Source: Ixodes scapularis
Lineage: Eukaryota; Arthropoda; Arachnida; Ixodida; Ixodidae
Assembly (NCBI RefSeq): GCF_016920785.2
Contig: NW_024609839.1
Span: 8,396,196-8,460,195, forward strand
Direction: 5' to 3'
Length of the DNA: 64,000 bases
Every line of letters begins with the position of its first letter. Positions within the stretch are counted from its first letter, which is position 1. The notes below the pieces were generated by a model. That model was not told where the DNA came from and searched no databases. It was given only the letters and a program-made list of their open reading frames with translations. This document shows positions 9,189 through 22,124 of this stretch, piece after piece. The position numbers and the translations under genes are program-made.

Positions 9189-12100
9189 ATGCACGAAAGG
9201 CAACAGACGGCGCCAAGATTGTACCCACCAAGGAGTCCGTTGAACACTCTCCACTTGTACACTATGTAAATAAAATATATTGATGGATAATACAAATAGT
9301 AACTCGGTGAAACGAGCAACAAGTCAGCTTCAATGTAATTGACAGCGTTCCTTGTAAAAGCCCATTAGCTAAAGTAAGTTACTAGCAGCCATTCATTTAA
9401 AACCAGTTTATAATTCGCAGCTGCATATGAATGCCTGCCAATGAGTTCGCGAACAGCAGTCTCCCAACAATTGTCTGCTAAATGGGGTTCACTAACCGTC
9501 ACATATTATTAGTGTCTTCCAAGCGATGCATGAAACTATTATCAAAATAGCCGGAAAACGTACAATAAATGAATAAAACCAATACACCTTGTTTGATTAA
9601 TACCTTTCTTCGCTAACGCACGTTCCTCAAACCTAGTGAGAGTTAACAGAAAAAAAAATAACTACTAAAGTCTATTGAAATACCGCTTTTCACCGGGACA
9701 CTCAATTCGCTTAAAGGAATATGCCTAGGGGACATTCCACCTTTTGTTTTGTTTCGTACTTTCATTTGAAAAGCGTCTGTCAAGAATACTTGCCGTCCGC
9801 CACTCTCATCTTGTCTCCCACATTTATACCGCTTTGCCCATAAAAACGACAGTTCGAATCAATTTAAAACAATAGGGATCGTTAAACTCAAACGAAACGA
9901 TAGAAAATAATAAAACCAGTAGCATGGCGCGGTCGTTTCCAGAAACGTCCATTTCCTAATGGTCGTTCTCCCCGGAGCTGTCATTCTAAACCCCAAACCG
10001 TCTAACCCCGTCCCAAACTTCAATCCAAATTTTTTCATGACACTTTTTTATTGACTTTCTAATTGGTACCAGTGTCGCCATTGTTTTAACTTCAATGATT
10101 CGTTACTCGCTTTTTTATTACATTACAACACATACAAAAGATAAAAAAGTAAAATAGGAAAAAATAAAACAAATTTTTGCCGTTCATTCAACTCTGTTAC
10201 CAAATCTCTTATTTGCAAGATTGGGTCATGAATCTTAGACACTGTCAACATCTTTAGACGCCATCCTCTTTTAAGAAAAGTTTAAAAAAATTATTCTCCG
10301 TCCATCCAGTCACCCTTGTAGTTTGTTTTTCACACTTTTAGTGTTTTTTTATGTTGTGAATGTTTCTTGATCTCTTGCGTTGGGTTACTTGAGCAGCAGT
10401 AGAAGTACCAAACATCTCTAGATGCTAAAATAAATATAAAGCTGGATTTAGGGAGAAAAAATTCGTACTGAAATTGGGATGCACGTCAAAGTCGTTTTGA
10501 GCTAGATATATTTAAACTTTTTTTTTTCTTTTCCTAAATAGGCACGTTTATAATTTATGTCTTATTCAATATCGCCGAGTCCATTTATAGGTGACATCCC
10601 ATTTTCTTTCCACGTGGACAGTTTGGCAGCGCTTACAGAAAAAGGTCAATGAGATCATGCCTTGTGTATAGGATGAAATCGTACTCACATTGAGGCATTC
10701 ATATCACGTGAAAATGCTGGAAGTGCTGGTGTAACCCATGTTCTATCAAGGCCTTAGAATGCGTCTAGGTTTAGGTCTATTGTTTTAATTAACGGCTTTT
10801 TTCAAAATAACCACCATGCCTCTTCGGATTCTCTATTAGCCCCGAGAGCGAACACAAGCGTCGCTGCGGTCGCCGCGCCCTGATTGGGTGAGGTGTACCG
10901 TGACGTCAGGCCGAGTGCCCCGCTCCGCAATCTCGCATCGGGTCGCTTCCCAGCACCGGTTTCCTGGTTTGGCGTTGTGTGCCGCAAGCTCTTCGAGGAG
11001 CCGGACTTCGTTTACCCCGTGTACAAGACGTTGAGTTAGGCCGATATTAACGTGCTTCTGTACATTTTATAAGCCTGCTTGTCCCTTTTACCTTTAAAAT
11101 TAGGTTACAAATCCCGAAAACTATTGGCGGAGGCAATTACGCCGATGAACCTCCCCGTCCGTCCACACGACGCAAGGCAATCTTGAGAGGGGTCGGTGAA
11201 GCGGTGACGCAAGTGTTTCAGACGCTGAAATTCTGTTCCTTGCATGTTCATGATTTAGGACGATATTACATCCCGCTCTCAAGGCATCTGAAGTGGCTTT
11301 TATATCATGGGCCTTTCGGTGGTCGGCAAATTAGCTCGCGACCCCGACTCTGCGCTGCCACTCTGCATGCGCTGGTTTGCAGATGTTTTAAAGGCCCTGC
11401 GTCTGATGATCTTTGAAGTGCTCATGAAACAGGGTCGTTTTACATAAATGTAGCTTCTTTCTGAATTAATTATATAGTTTATACGCGTAGCATATTTCTT
11501 AGAGGATTCACAATTACTGGAAATTAGTTTGTATTGTAGCAGCAAAAACGGCCGAATTTCCCCAGTTGCCTCTATGATATGCAGTAAACTGACCAAAATA
11601 TGCACAGCAATAGTGCCGTAATTTGGAATGTTTATACTTTTTTCTGACATTCTTTATTCCAGCCTTTGGTATTCGGAAAATACACCGTTAAGTCTCAATT
11701 GTCATTTCCATTTAAGAGTCACTGCCGCAGGTCCCCAAAAGCTTCCTCAGCCTCCAAACTCCCTGCAACTGGACTCTCTGACAACAGAGGAAAACAGGAG
11801 TAAAAGCAAGCATTCGAACGTCTGTCCAGTGGTAGATGCAGCACTGGTAGCAGAAAATTTGGAACCTGTGAAGGGCGACAGTCTGCGTGAGAAAAGCTTC
11901 TGGTACTTTAGCTTCAGGACAATTCGATTTAAGTAAAATCTCAATTTTAGGGCTTAACGAACTAATAACGAGCTAGACACCTTAACTTACGTTTGTTATA
12001 TATTACTTGAGGATTGATATAAACAAGTCCACAGATACCACCCGTGTAGTCCATTGAAATACTATCCGAATCCAGCAAAGGTCAAGTGCGAGCAATGTAT

Positions 12101-14147
12101 ATAATACATGTTCCTTGTTTGTTTCTTTTGCTTTGCCCCTGCACTTGGGCTGTCTTACTTGTGATTCTCTCCCCATGGCCGAGACTGTATTTAGCACGTT
12201 GCTCGAGTAGCATGCAGCTTTTCTGCTGCGGCGATCTTGTTTAAAGACAGAGATACAAAAAAATAGTATACATAACCTGCCAATTCATTCGGACCATCAG
12301 CAGCGTTTATTGTGCGAGATGTAAATCTGTAGTGATGCCCCTGCAATTGTGGCCATATTTCTTTATTTTCACATACCAGCTGCGGTTCATGCGTTGCCTG
12401 GCCTGTCAGCCATGCTTAAAATGTTCGTTGAAGTTTCGCCTGTAGCTACAGGCCATACCTCAATAAAGGTGTATATAAAAATTTACACTTTCTACGAAAA
12501 GCACGCCAAAAAAAATTAAATAGAAACGAGCGCGCCGACAGCTAGCGTCGTCACAGCGTCCACAGGGCGAGCGGGGCGAGTCGGGGAAAAATTCTCTCCT
12601 CGCCGTGACGTCACCCCGGTTCGCCGTAAGGGGGCGCCAGCGAACTTCTCGGGGCTTAGATTGTTTTTCGCTTCGTCCGAGAGCATCCATATTGCTTGCA
12701 ATAGTGGAGACATCCTTTGAAAAAGATAGCGCCGCCTCTTCCTGACCGCGGCCGCCATTTTGCTCCTGCTTCCTGCCTGGAGCCGAAAAAAAAAACGCCT
12801 TGACGAAACACGACGAGAGTTAGCAAGTATTCTTTTCGAGGTGGTAATGCTCAATAATTGTGTAATCAGCTTAGAAACGGCTGCATACAGGAAAGGCAAA
12901 ATGGCGGCTCTGCTAGCAGACGACAAGCTCGTCTCCACTTTATAAGGGCAGGCATACAGCAAGATCAGGGCAAACTACGCTTGACAGACTTGGTGGGCAG
13001 CGAACTTCCTTTGTATAAAAGTACTTAGATCGATACCCTCACTTTCGGGACACCGTGCTAACTGCTTGAGGGAAATCGCGGTCAAAGCCGTGCAAAGTAG
13101 TTGGGGTGGATAGACGAGGCTCTCGTGTGCGCCACTGCTTCACTTTTTGTAGTAAGCTGGAATTTATGCTGGGGCTGTTCATTGTTTCTGCGCCTTTGGC
13201 AGGCACCGTATCCACTCATGATCGGCATGGCGGCACTGATGATATCAGGCAATCCACGTGCGGTACACGGCGCGTTCTTTCAACCAATCAGGGAATTCAT
13301 TAACTTTTTTACGAGGAAGAAAACAAAGAAAGCTACGTAATCTGAGTTATACTAAGATTTTCTGAATCTATGATGCGATATTGGTATTGTTTCTGCGTCA
13401 AGGCACTCAGGTTTCTTGTGAGGATTTTGTTAGACGTTCCAGCTTTTTTTTGTTTTGTTTTTATTACGCAGGAGAAAGAAACGACGGGGCATGGGGAGGG
13501 AGCCGAGACTTAAGTAAACGTTTGCCAGATGTTACACAGTTACGCTTGTAGATGGGCATACGTCCCACTGCAAACCGCAATCTTCGCGTATATTTTTTTC
13601 CCCGCGAGCAGGGTTGTTTTTACGTTCCGAGATATGATATTGCCACCAACCGCCGAAAAAAAAAAAAAAGAAAAAAATATATCTTTAATCTGGACAGTCA
13701 TTGTGTCGCAGGAGTCGTAGGTGTTAGGTTATGGTACGTCGAGTCAATGCCACGTTCGCATATTTCACTCATCATGACCCATGGTATGTTGCTCGGCTAT
13801 ACGCGTTCCAGCTTTTCAATGGGCGCCCGCTTTGCTTCGTGTTTTTAAACTGTTACGAGCCTTCTTATCTCTATACAGGGAACACGAAAGGTGAGCCCGT
13901 CTGGTGCTTCCGAAAAACCGGGATGTCCAAATTGGCTAATACCGGCCTCGCATTCACCCCATAGTTTTACGTCAGATACCAAATCCCAATACTTAGTAAA
14001 AAAACTTACAATAACCCCCCCCCCCCCCCCCCCCCCTCCGTTCCCCCCTCGCCCCATAACCAAAAGCAGCCTAGCCTGCCGTTCGGTTTAGCTGGTAAAT
14101 CAATAGTCCTCCATTTCTATTCAAGATATTTATTTCTATATTTGCAC
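9189..14147. other. spacer with two CpG-rich patches
   Basis: Mainly AT-rich. Two GC-rich patches stand out: about 10840-11010 (inverted CCAAT and TGACGTCA) and about 12530-12780 (TGACGTCA at 12606-12613 and a minus-strand CAAAATGGCGG start). No transposase, RT or host domain is visible in any frame. A run of 20 or more C begins near 14017. Confidence 0.4.
12516..12758 (-). CDS. possible small basic ORF, unrecognised
   Basis: An 80-residue minus-strand frame starts at a strong-context ATG (CAAAATGGCGG) and begins MAAAVRKRRRYLFQRM. The first 30 residues are basic and hydrophobic. It lies in a CpG-rich patch with a CRE. An opposite-facing CAAAATGGCGG start at 12901 on the plus strand makes the 142 bp between them look like a divergent promoter, but that plus-strand frame is only 14 codons. 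No family is recognised; it may be chance in GC-rich DNA or a remnant of a DNA transposon gene. Confidence 0.2.
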   Translation of the reverse strand: MAAAVRKRRRYLFQRMSPLLQAIWMLSDEAKNNLSPEKFAGAPLRRTGVTSRRGENFSPTRPARPVDAVTTLAVGALVSI

Positions 14148-14508
14148 TCGTTTAATATGACGGAAATAATCCCCGGAAAAGAGGAATAAGAGGGACAAAG
14201 GACAAACACAAATCTCCAAACACAGCTAGGTGACTGGTGAGCGACCGCAAAAAATCCGCCTGGTCCGGGTATCGAACCCGGGACCTCTTCATTACAGGTG
14301 GAGCGATTCACCTGTAATGAAGAGGTCTCGGGTGCGATACCCGGACCAGGCGGATTTTTTCGGTCGCGCAACAGTCACCTAGCTCCGTTTGGAGATTTGT
14401 GTTTGTCCTTTGTCCCTCTTGTTCCTCTTTTCCGGGGATTATTTTCGTCATTCTTGTCCAGCTCGCTAGCACCTTTGTATTTAATTGCATTACAATCGTT
14501 TAATATGA
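14148..14508. mobile_element. palindromic tRNA-derived SINE with 13-bp TSD
   Basis: Two copies of one sequence lie head to head (14158-14300 and 14309-14450) around an 8-bp centre. Each carries a pol III B-box-like segment (GGGTTCGATACCC, or GGGTGCGATACCC in the plus copy), with a loop resembling a threonine tRNA anticodon arm (CCTGTAATGAAG). The A-box half is absent from both. The whole unit is flanked by the direct repeat TCGTTTAATATGA at 14148-14160 and 14496-14508, as target-primed retroposition leaves. The flanks show the palindrome was inserted as a single unit, probably by twin priming. Confidence 0.7.
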
Positions 14509-16104
14509 TGTTTGGTCGCGGCACCGGTCTAATACCAAGCCCAAAATATTGTAGCAAGTTTGTTTAGACCGACGTATAAAACCCGCGCCTAAAACAAGAT
14601 AGTGTGTAAAAACCTCTTGATGCAAGCTTTTGGATCCAGTCTCACAAATTCAATTAGAAGATCAGTCTGCTTTCGGAGTCGAAGCACAGATGCCCCAGAT
14701 ATTGTAAACATACACGAGGAGGAGGGAGGGTGAGGTTGATGCGCACAAACGGGGGGGTAGGGGGGGGGGGGGGGCGGAGGATCAACCACCTTCCTCTCCT
14801 CACGTTACCCCGCTCTCGGCGCGTGAGTATGGGCAGGAGCTTGATCACACGGTAAAATATAAAAGTATGACTGGTGCAACAATCAGATAGCTTTCACCGA
14901 ACTGTCAGCTTGGTGGTAAATAGAGCGTAAATACACGAACGACCGAGCAGCGACTCGAATTCTGATATCACGATTTTTTTCCTTTTTTCTCGTTCAATCA
15001 ATTTTCTCTGAACTATATGCTTTTTGCCTTATTTCTACAGCAACGAAAACAAAAATAAAACACTGAGTAGGCTTAGCATGGCTGAAGTAAAAATTAGACA
15101 CGCGCTCCGTGCTCCTCGTGTGAATTTGTCTTTTCTATTTTTGTGCGCTGTGATGTTCGCCACGTGCGTATGTTTTGTTGTTTTTATGAACGGAGGAGGG
15201 CGCATCAAAGACGCTCCATTCACGACGGAAATTCAACATGCTCATACCCTCGACGCCTAGAAATTTCGCTTAGAATGTTTTTCTGGAAATTCGCGTGTTT
15301 TTTTTTTTTTTTTCTAGACGGTTCGGAGCTTTAGCCACGCGAACAGATTTGCTGCCTCTCCAAAATGAAAAACAGAACAAAAAAACGAAAAAAAAAAAAC
15401 ACGTAATTTCCTTTTAGATGCAGGGACGACCAATACAGGACGCTAAAGCCTCGAAAATAAAGCATCGAGGAGCTCCTTCAAAGTGCAAACTTTAGTTTAC
15501 ACGCGGCAGGTGCTTTGGTATAAGCCGCAGAGAATGCTAACCTCGGCGCGCGTATACAAGAAAGAGCCTTCACGTCGCTGCCATATTTGAAGCCTGTCTG
15601 AGCGCCTCACGGCAATTTATAGCGTAGAAAGCAAGACAGCCGCGGTTGTTTGGCTGGACACAAAAAAGACAAAAAAAAAAAGGATTCTGTAGTTTATGAT
15701 AAAACGTAAGATAGTGACGGTGTTAGACGTGGTAGTAGCATTTATACTCTGCTTTGTGCACGATGTCCAACGCTGTCAAGGCTAATGGATCGAGCGTGTA
15801 GCTTCATCTAGCGTCGCACTTGAATGAGAATGCGTTCAGACAAAAACACATAGTCCCTGAGAAAAGGAGAATGCAAATGTGTGTCTTTTGACCGCCTGGC
15901 ACCCAGCACGCGCCCGAGGCCGTCGTTGTGCTGTGGCTGAGGGTGCGATCTCGAGCTGCCCCAGACGTCGAAGCATTGTCAAAAGTATGACGCCCGAGCT
16001 GAACTTGGGACAGCTGAAGCTTCTCACTGCCGTTATCAGCTTTTCAGTGACCAGAGTACACAATCCTGTCAACAGAATTTGCGGCGTTGTACCACTATAT
16101 ACAG
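14509..16104. other. spacer, no gene recognised
   Basis: AT-rich with a G run near 14760-14775 and poly-A/T runs near 15300-15320 and 15380-15400. Open frames near 15024-15334 lack recognisable domains. A short TA run at about 16105 leads into the foldback element. Confidence 0.4.
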
Positions 16105-17915
16105 ACATATATATATATATACAGGGTGTCTGAAGACACGAGGCTTCATCTGAAATGGACCGTAAAAATGGACGCCTGCACGAGCACTCTAAACATTTTG
16201 TCAAAGGTATATTTCAGAAGTCCGTTTTTTCTTGAAAAATTACGGTGTGTAGCTTCCTTTCTGTAAAAAATGGGACCAACAAATGAAAGACGTTTACGAA
16301 TCTCTATAACGCGAAATTAGACCGCAGCTCTTGAGGAGGAGGAGGGAAGGGTACGAAGGAGGGGACATTCCCCTCCTCTCTCCTTACCCTGTCTTCCTCC
16401 CCTCCACCTGTCCTCCTACTCCACTTCAGTTTCCCCGCTAAATTTAGAGGGGAAAATGATGTAACATGACTTGGTGCCACCTGGCCTATGAACAAATTCA
16501 GTTTGTTCCCTAGATTTAGCGGGGAATTGAATTGGTGTTGATGTCACGTGACGTCAATTTTTCCGCTAAATCTAGCGGCGAAACTGAACTTGTCCGCAAA
16601 ATCTTTCGGAGAAACTGAATTGCCCCGCTAAATTTTGCGGGGAATTCGATTGGTGTTGTGGTCACGTAGTGGGGATTTGATTTGGTGTTAAGGTCACGTG
16701 ATGTCAATTTTCCCGCTAAATCTAGTGGAGGAACTGAATTCACCTGCTAAATCTTGCGCAAAAACTGAATTGCACCGCTAAATTTAGCGGGGAATTGAAT
16801 TGGTGTTGAGGTCACGTGTCGTCAATTTTCCCGCTATATTTAGCTGGCGGGTTACGCCGACGGCGACACCTACGCGGCGAAACCCGGAAACGGGCAGCTA
16901 AGAGCTGAGCTCTAAAATCTTGCAAGGGTCAACGGCGGGCGGCGACGCAGACGACTCAGTCGAGCGGCGTGGTGCCTTTGGCACACGTATTGATAGATGG
17001 CACTACCTTCTTATCGAGACTACTTGCGAGGACCGCGATTTCCTAAAATGAAGATAATATTTTTGTAGTGTACCTTCGTTTAAAACTAAATGCGGACTAT
17101 AAAACTGAAAGTCTAAGTTAAAAAAAAAACACAAAATAACGCAGTTGCATATCGACGGCGTTCTTGCTTTCGACGTATTTTGCCTGCGTGTCGCCTGCTT
17201 TCTTTCCTGGTCGGCTAAACCTTCCGATGCTGCTCCCGGCGCCATCTATCAATACGTGTGCTCAAAGCAATCCACCACTCGACCCAGTCGTCTGCGTCGC
17301 CGGCCACCGTTGAACCTGGCAGGTTGTAGAGTGCTTCTTTCAGGTGCCCGTTTCAGGACCAAGCGGCGTCGCCGTCGGCGTTGGCGTCGACGTAACCGCG
17401 CTCGTTGCATTTTGGAACATTACAGTTTCCCCGCTAAATTTAGCGGGGAACCTGAGTTGGCGTTAAGGCCAGGCGACGTCAATTTTTCCGCTAAATTTAG
17501 CGGGGAAACTCAACACGCTCAATTTAGTGGGCAAACTTCACCCATTAAATTTAGCGGGGAGAGTTTCACTAGATTTCCCGCTAAATTTAGGAAAAACTTC
17601 CCGGTAAATGGGAGGCGAGGAGAGGAGGAGGGGAGAGTATGGAGGGGAAAGAGAAGCATGCTCTCCTCTCCGTACGCTCCCGTCCTCCTCCTGAAGAGCT
17701 ACGCTTTAGTTTCGCATTATATAGAATGTTAAAAGTCTTCTATTTTTGGCCCAATTTTTTACAGAAAAGGAGCTACGTTTTGTGATTTTACCAGAAAAAA
17801 ACGGACCTGTGAAATACACCTTTGACGAGGAGCTTAGACTGCTTTGTGTAGGCATCGACTTTTGCAGTTCATTTAAATCGAGTTTGGTGTGCTCGAACAC
17901 GCTATATATCAAACT
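16105..17915. mobile_element. diverged foldback element with CGCTAAAT palindromes
   Basis: The left arm (about 16105-17002) aligns in reverse complement with the right arm (about 17240-17915) at roughly 70-80% by eye, around a loop of about 240 bp. Matching landmarks include AGCTCTTGAGGAGGAGGA (16327) against CCTCCTCCTGAAGAGCT (17683), GGCGACGCAGACGACT (about 16943) against AGTCGTCTGCGTCGCC (about 17286), and CACACGTATTGATAGATGG (16982) against CCATCTATCAATACGTGTG (17242). Each arm holds several copies of CCGCTAAATTTAGCGG separated by units bearing CACGTGACGTCA-like motifs. I saw no transposase, and the outer ends are blurred by TA-rich DNA, so no target duplication can be called. Confidence 0.7.
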
Positions 17916-18828
17916 CAAAAATAGTTTTCAACTAAAAAAAAAGCAATAGCGAACTTTCAATTACACCTTTTTTTTTTTTGTTTTTGTATGCCACAAAGCC
18001 GCCCTAATTTGCAAAAATGGAAAAATTTGGCTGACACTATGTCTGTTTTTGAAGTAAACGAACTAAAATTAGAATCATTACATGATCGGTATGACTGAAC
18101 ACAACAAACACGAACAAAGTAAATCTTGTGCTTTGTGGAGAAAACCATATGCGTGTGCAATAGCGCGCTTCGTTCGCTTCTTCGAGCACCGAGATATAAG
18201 TCGAACGAAAACCCAGATTTTTCAATTTATCTACAGGCAGTTATACCCAACTTGGGTATGGCTAAACGTTCTAGACGCTTTACATCAGTGCGACAAATCA
18301 AGTGTCGGGAAAATTAACTGCCAAAAGTATGTATATAGCAAATTAGTAGGGACATGTGGAAAGAAAGATGTATATGACAATAAACTCCTGATCATGATTA
18401 GCTCACATGATGAGTAAAACAAAACGATGAGCTTAATAATTGCCTTGTCAAAGAAGAAAACAAATGCCTGGTCACAAAGAAAACAAATGCCCCATAGATG
18501 GAAAGAAGGAAAGAGTGAGAGAGAGAAAATAGGCGTTGTGTTGAAGAACGTTTGCTTGCAGGCACACAAAAATTTCTTAACTCGTCAAGCTGCTATTTAC
18601 CGTCGGAAGCAACTGGTATCGCTGGCAATTATACGGGTCGCAAAGAAAGCTTGCAGTCATTACTGGGATCAAATATCGTTAGGTGAATCCGAGACTCCAA
18701 ATCACTAGGGAAGCGACCACCTGTGAAAGGTGCTCCACCGCAGCGTTAGAGTAAGTGAGAGGAAGCCTTCCAGTACTTTACAGGCATCTGGTAATATTGC
18801 CGCCCGCGCAGCTGGCCCAGTAGGCAGC
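17916..18828. other. spacer, no gene recognised
   Basis: AT-rich DNA with short frames that match no family I know. No terminal repeats were found. Confidence 0.4.
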
Positions 18829-18903
18829 GTGCGCGTGGCCCTAGCGGTTATCGTGCCTGCCCCCCACGCGAAAAGCCAGAGTTCGATTCCTGGGCGCGAC
18901 GCA
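18829..18903 (+). other. tRNA-like sequence (pseudogene or SINE head)
   Basis: TGGCCCTAGCGG (18836-18847) fits a pol III A box and GTTCGATTCC (18881-18890) fits a B box at normal tRNA spacing. The outer segments GCGTGCGC and GCGCGACGC can pair with one bulge. The anticodon stem does not fold properly, so this is more likely a tRNA pseudogene or SINE head than a working tRNA. Confidence 0.45.
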
Positions 18904-19021
18904 TCTTTTGCTATTCCTGCAATTTAGTTTTCTGGTTGATTCGAGAATCCTGTTGGCGTGTTCGAGGTCCGAATGTTCTACGCGTCGAACATTCTACGTC
19001 GATTATTCCAGAAGCTCACAC

Positions 19022-19513
19022 ATGTACAGGTCCCCTCAAAGTAGAACGGAGCGCCGGAGCGGTGTTCGAACTACATCGCCGCGCTATCTGGCAGCGTCGG
19101 CTGGAACTGATAGGCTACATCTGCGCATGTGAACGTGCCTTCCGCTGGGGCCTCCGTTTTCTTCTTCCCACCCACACGTTATCGGTGGTTCGAGCGGCGC
19201 AACGATCTTTCTAAAATCGACGCGTGATAGCACAAGGGGCGGTGCTCATCGACAACACTGGCCCTTTCCCACTTGTAGTCAACGTTATCTCCGAGTGTGA
19301 GCCGAACACCTAGCGGTGTTTATCGGAACAGCGTTTGGCAGCTCAAGACGCCAATAATGTAAGGATCAAACAAGAAAATGGAGGACATCGCGAACGGCAC
19401 GCGCGCATGCGCAGACGGCACCTATCAGTTCCAGCCGGCGCTGCTAGATAACGCGACGATGCAGTTCGGTCGCCGCTCCGGCTCTCCGTTTTACTTTGAG
19501 GGGACCTGTACAT
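19022..19513. repeat. inverted-repeat (MITE-like) element
   Basis: ATGTACAGGTCCCCTCAAAG at 19022 recurs inverted at 19494-19513, and the match continues inward for about 130 bp through GGCTGGAACTGATAGG and its complement, near 80% by eye. The middle 220 bp is unrelated. No transposase is present and no clean target duplication was found. The palindrome GAATGTTC/GAACATTC near 18970-18995 lies just outside. Confidence 0.55.
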
Positions 19514-20902
19514 AAGGGACTCCGCGAGGCGAACCGGAGTCAGTCGCACCCCAGCGTTCGACTCTGCTGTTACGCCGACTTCGACGCCCGCAACGCTCTG
19601 TTATTATCTTTTTTACCCTTTTCATTTTTGGGGCAAGTTCGCCAGATTAAACATTTATTTCCTCCTGTTTATTTATTGCTCTTTTGGTCACCACCCGTGA
19701 GAATATCAGTTTCTTTCGTGCTCTACGTAAACCATATTTCAACCAATCTGTTTCATTATTTATCAATGTTTTGTCCTTAGCTACCAGTCTCAAAAAATGT
19801 TGATTTCACAACGGTGGCCTTCGTGGTGTTTTAGGTGAGGATGATGATGTTTGCTGGGCTTACTGCGCAACAGCATTGCAGATTATTCCCTAGATGGTGT
19901 GTTTTCCAGACAGCAATACCTCAAACACGAAATAAAACATCCAGAGGTAAGAATGAATGTCATGAGATTGGACGCCCACTGCTCTCAAAATACTGTAGTA
20001 ACCTTCGTTTTCCCGACGACTGCTGTTTCTCTCTTTTCCCACCAATGAAAACGACGTCCGTTGCTCATAGTTTAGTTTTAGTTGTCTACGTTGTTCATGT
20101 TCTATTTGCCGTGGTATGGTGTCCGTCATCCATGTTGTCAAATGCTCGAGAAGAAAAAAAACTTATAGCCTTTCCACTATGGTGAAGAAGGAAGGCTAGC
20201 GGAGCTGTACAATGGAAGCTAATGGCCGGTCGCAAGTCGGCAAGCCTGAGTGGAAAGGCTGCCACAATCTACACTCTTAACGGCGTACCCTCTATGGCTA
20301 CCTATAGACGAATAAAACTTTTTTTTGGAAGTTACAGGCGTCGCTCTTAAAGGTTTCATGCATTTTCCGTTGCGTTAGAGGTTAAAACGGTACACGATTG
20401 ACACGATTGTTTATTTTTCTTTCCTCTCAGAAAGGGAGCCTGGAAAGAGAGAGGGGGAGTGAGCTAGGGGACGACACGAGCGAGAGAGGAGGCATAATAA
20501 GAACCCAACCTTTCTAGTTCAACGAATTCCGAAACTATAGAGACGTAACCTCTAGTGACCAGGCTCCTTGGCGCCTTCACTGCCTTCACCGCCGACGCTT
20601 CGGTTTTGAAAAAATCGCCGTTGTGACCGTGCGCGGCTGGCGTGCATTATTTTGTTTCGGAACTCGTCGCTGCTGTTTCATCGGGATTACTCTAAGACGC
20701 CAAATCTTCAAAAGGTACGCTTGACGCTTGGCTGGTGAGAATGATGTTATACTGGACGCAGAATTGAATCTGCATAACAACTTCATGCTTCGCGTTTATT
20801 CAGGTCGCCATGGGCGGATTTGACGAAGAGAGACGTATTAGAGATCGTAAAGCGACGGTGCAAAGAAGAAGACTGCGAGTGCGCTGGCTACCTTGTAGAA
20901 TC
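19514..20902. other. spacer with a possible small spliced leader exon
   Basis: Mostly unrecognised. Near 20770-20900 a good acceptor (TTTATTCAG) precedes GTCGCCATGG, which opens a basic 38-residue frame ending at 20922. The frame is too short to name and no downstream exon was identified. Confidence 0.25.
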
Positions 20903-20940
20903 CGCCTCCCTCACTACCAGTCCCGGTAGTGAGGGAGGCG
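20903..20940. repeat. perfect 16-bp hairpin
   Basis: CGCCTCCCTCACTACC pairs perfectly with GGTAGTGAGGGAGGCG around a 6-base loop (AGTCCC). It is isolated, with no element termini visible beside it. Confidence 0.8.
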
Positions 20941-21188
20941 ATGCGTGTATTGTCAGCACACATCTTCAACGCATGGGCACCTGGGGATTGTTGGTAAGTA
21001 GATGGTCTCCTTCCAAACGCGATTGGCAAGGCTATATTTGAAGAGTGTGTCGATCGCGATTCCCAACCGCAGGAACATACGCGCATGTGTCACAGATTTA
21101 GCCTTTTGTGTGACTAGAGCGCGAAACCTTCTGTTGGCGATTGGTTCTGTTTGCTAAGCTTCCTTTTATTGTGTAAGCTCTTATTTAC

Positions 21189-21714
21189 CAGGGGTCCATA
21201 TCATATGAGCGAATGACGTTTTAGCGTATTACACTTTAGCGAGTAGGAATCATTTGAGCGAATAGACGTTTTCGCGAATGACGGTTAGCGAATAGGTTTG
21301 TAGGTGGCAGCACGCAGTAGGGGACGTTTCGTCGCGCGTGTATCATTGGGACGCACGTTAACCCATGCGAAAAACCCGTTTACGCCGCTTCGCAACAACA
21401 CACATAAGGCTTCTTAAAAAAAAAAAAAAGTGTTTTTGTTGCAACCGTTTACTCCTGTTCGTAGACGGCGGCACGTTGTAGAGACGTTTCGTCCCGCGTG
21501 TATCACTGGGCGCGTATTATCTATTGACCACTCGTCCGCGCCGCTCCATGGCGGCAGACAAGGCGGTACATAACGTAATCCGAGCTGTCGATGATTGTAA
21601 GTATACCCATTCGCTATTATGAACGCCATCATTCGCTAAAGCGTCATACGATGAAACGTCGTGGTTTTGTTTTCATTCGCCAAAACGTCGTTCGATCATT
21701 TGAATGCCTCCCTG
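21189..21714. repeat. inverted-repeat element with GCGAATGACG-type subrepeats
   Basis: Termini CCAGGGGTCC... and, inverted, CCAGGGAGGC... extend inward through GCGAATGACGTTTTAGCG and its diverged partner. The motif GCGAATRACG is repeated within the left end. No coding sequence is visible. An 8-bp target duplication is not clear, so the superfamily is left open. Confidence 0.5.
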
Positions 21715-22124
21715 GTTTTACAGAGCTAAACTTAAAGGCACGCTTTAAATGTTCCATCTTTAAAAGTAGTGAAGTTACGCTGTGTACTTTATGTTCACCT
21801 GTCGTAGTTCATGGGACTACAGTTTAATTTTTACACTTTCAAGAGAAGACGAATTAAACCAAAATAATATTGCATAAAAGGGCGAATATATTCCGTCGTA
21901 TCTTAATCAACACTGAGACCAATGTGTACAGAACGCCTTAATTTGGCAAAATAGTGAGATCGAAACATTTATCACATAAAGTCAGACAATGTCCCCTTGT
22001 ATTACCTTTAACGTGAGACAGAATACACATATGTTGTCAGACCAATATTGATAAACGTTTAGCACACCAACGATATGAGAAATTCCCCAAGCTTGGTAAG
22101 TTAATTTCTTTTTTGTCTGTTCAG

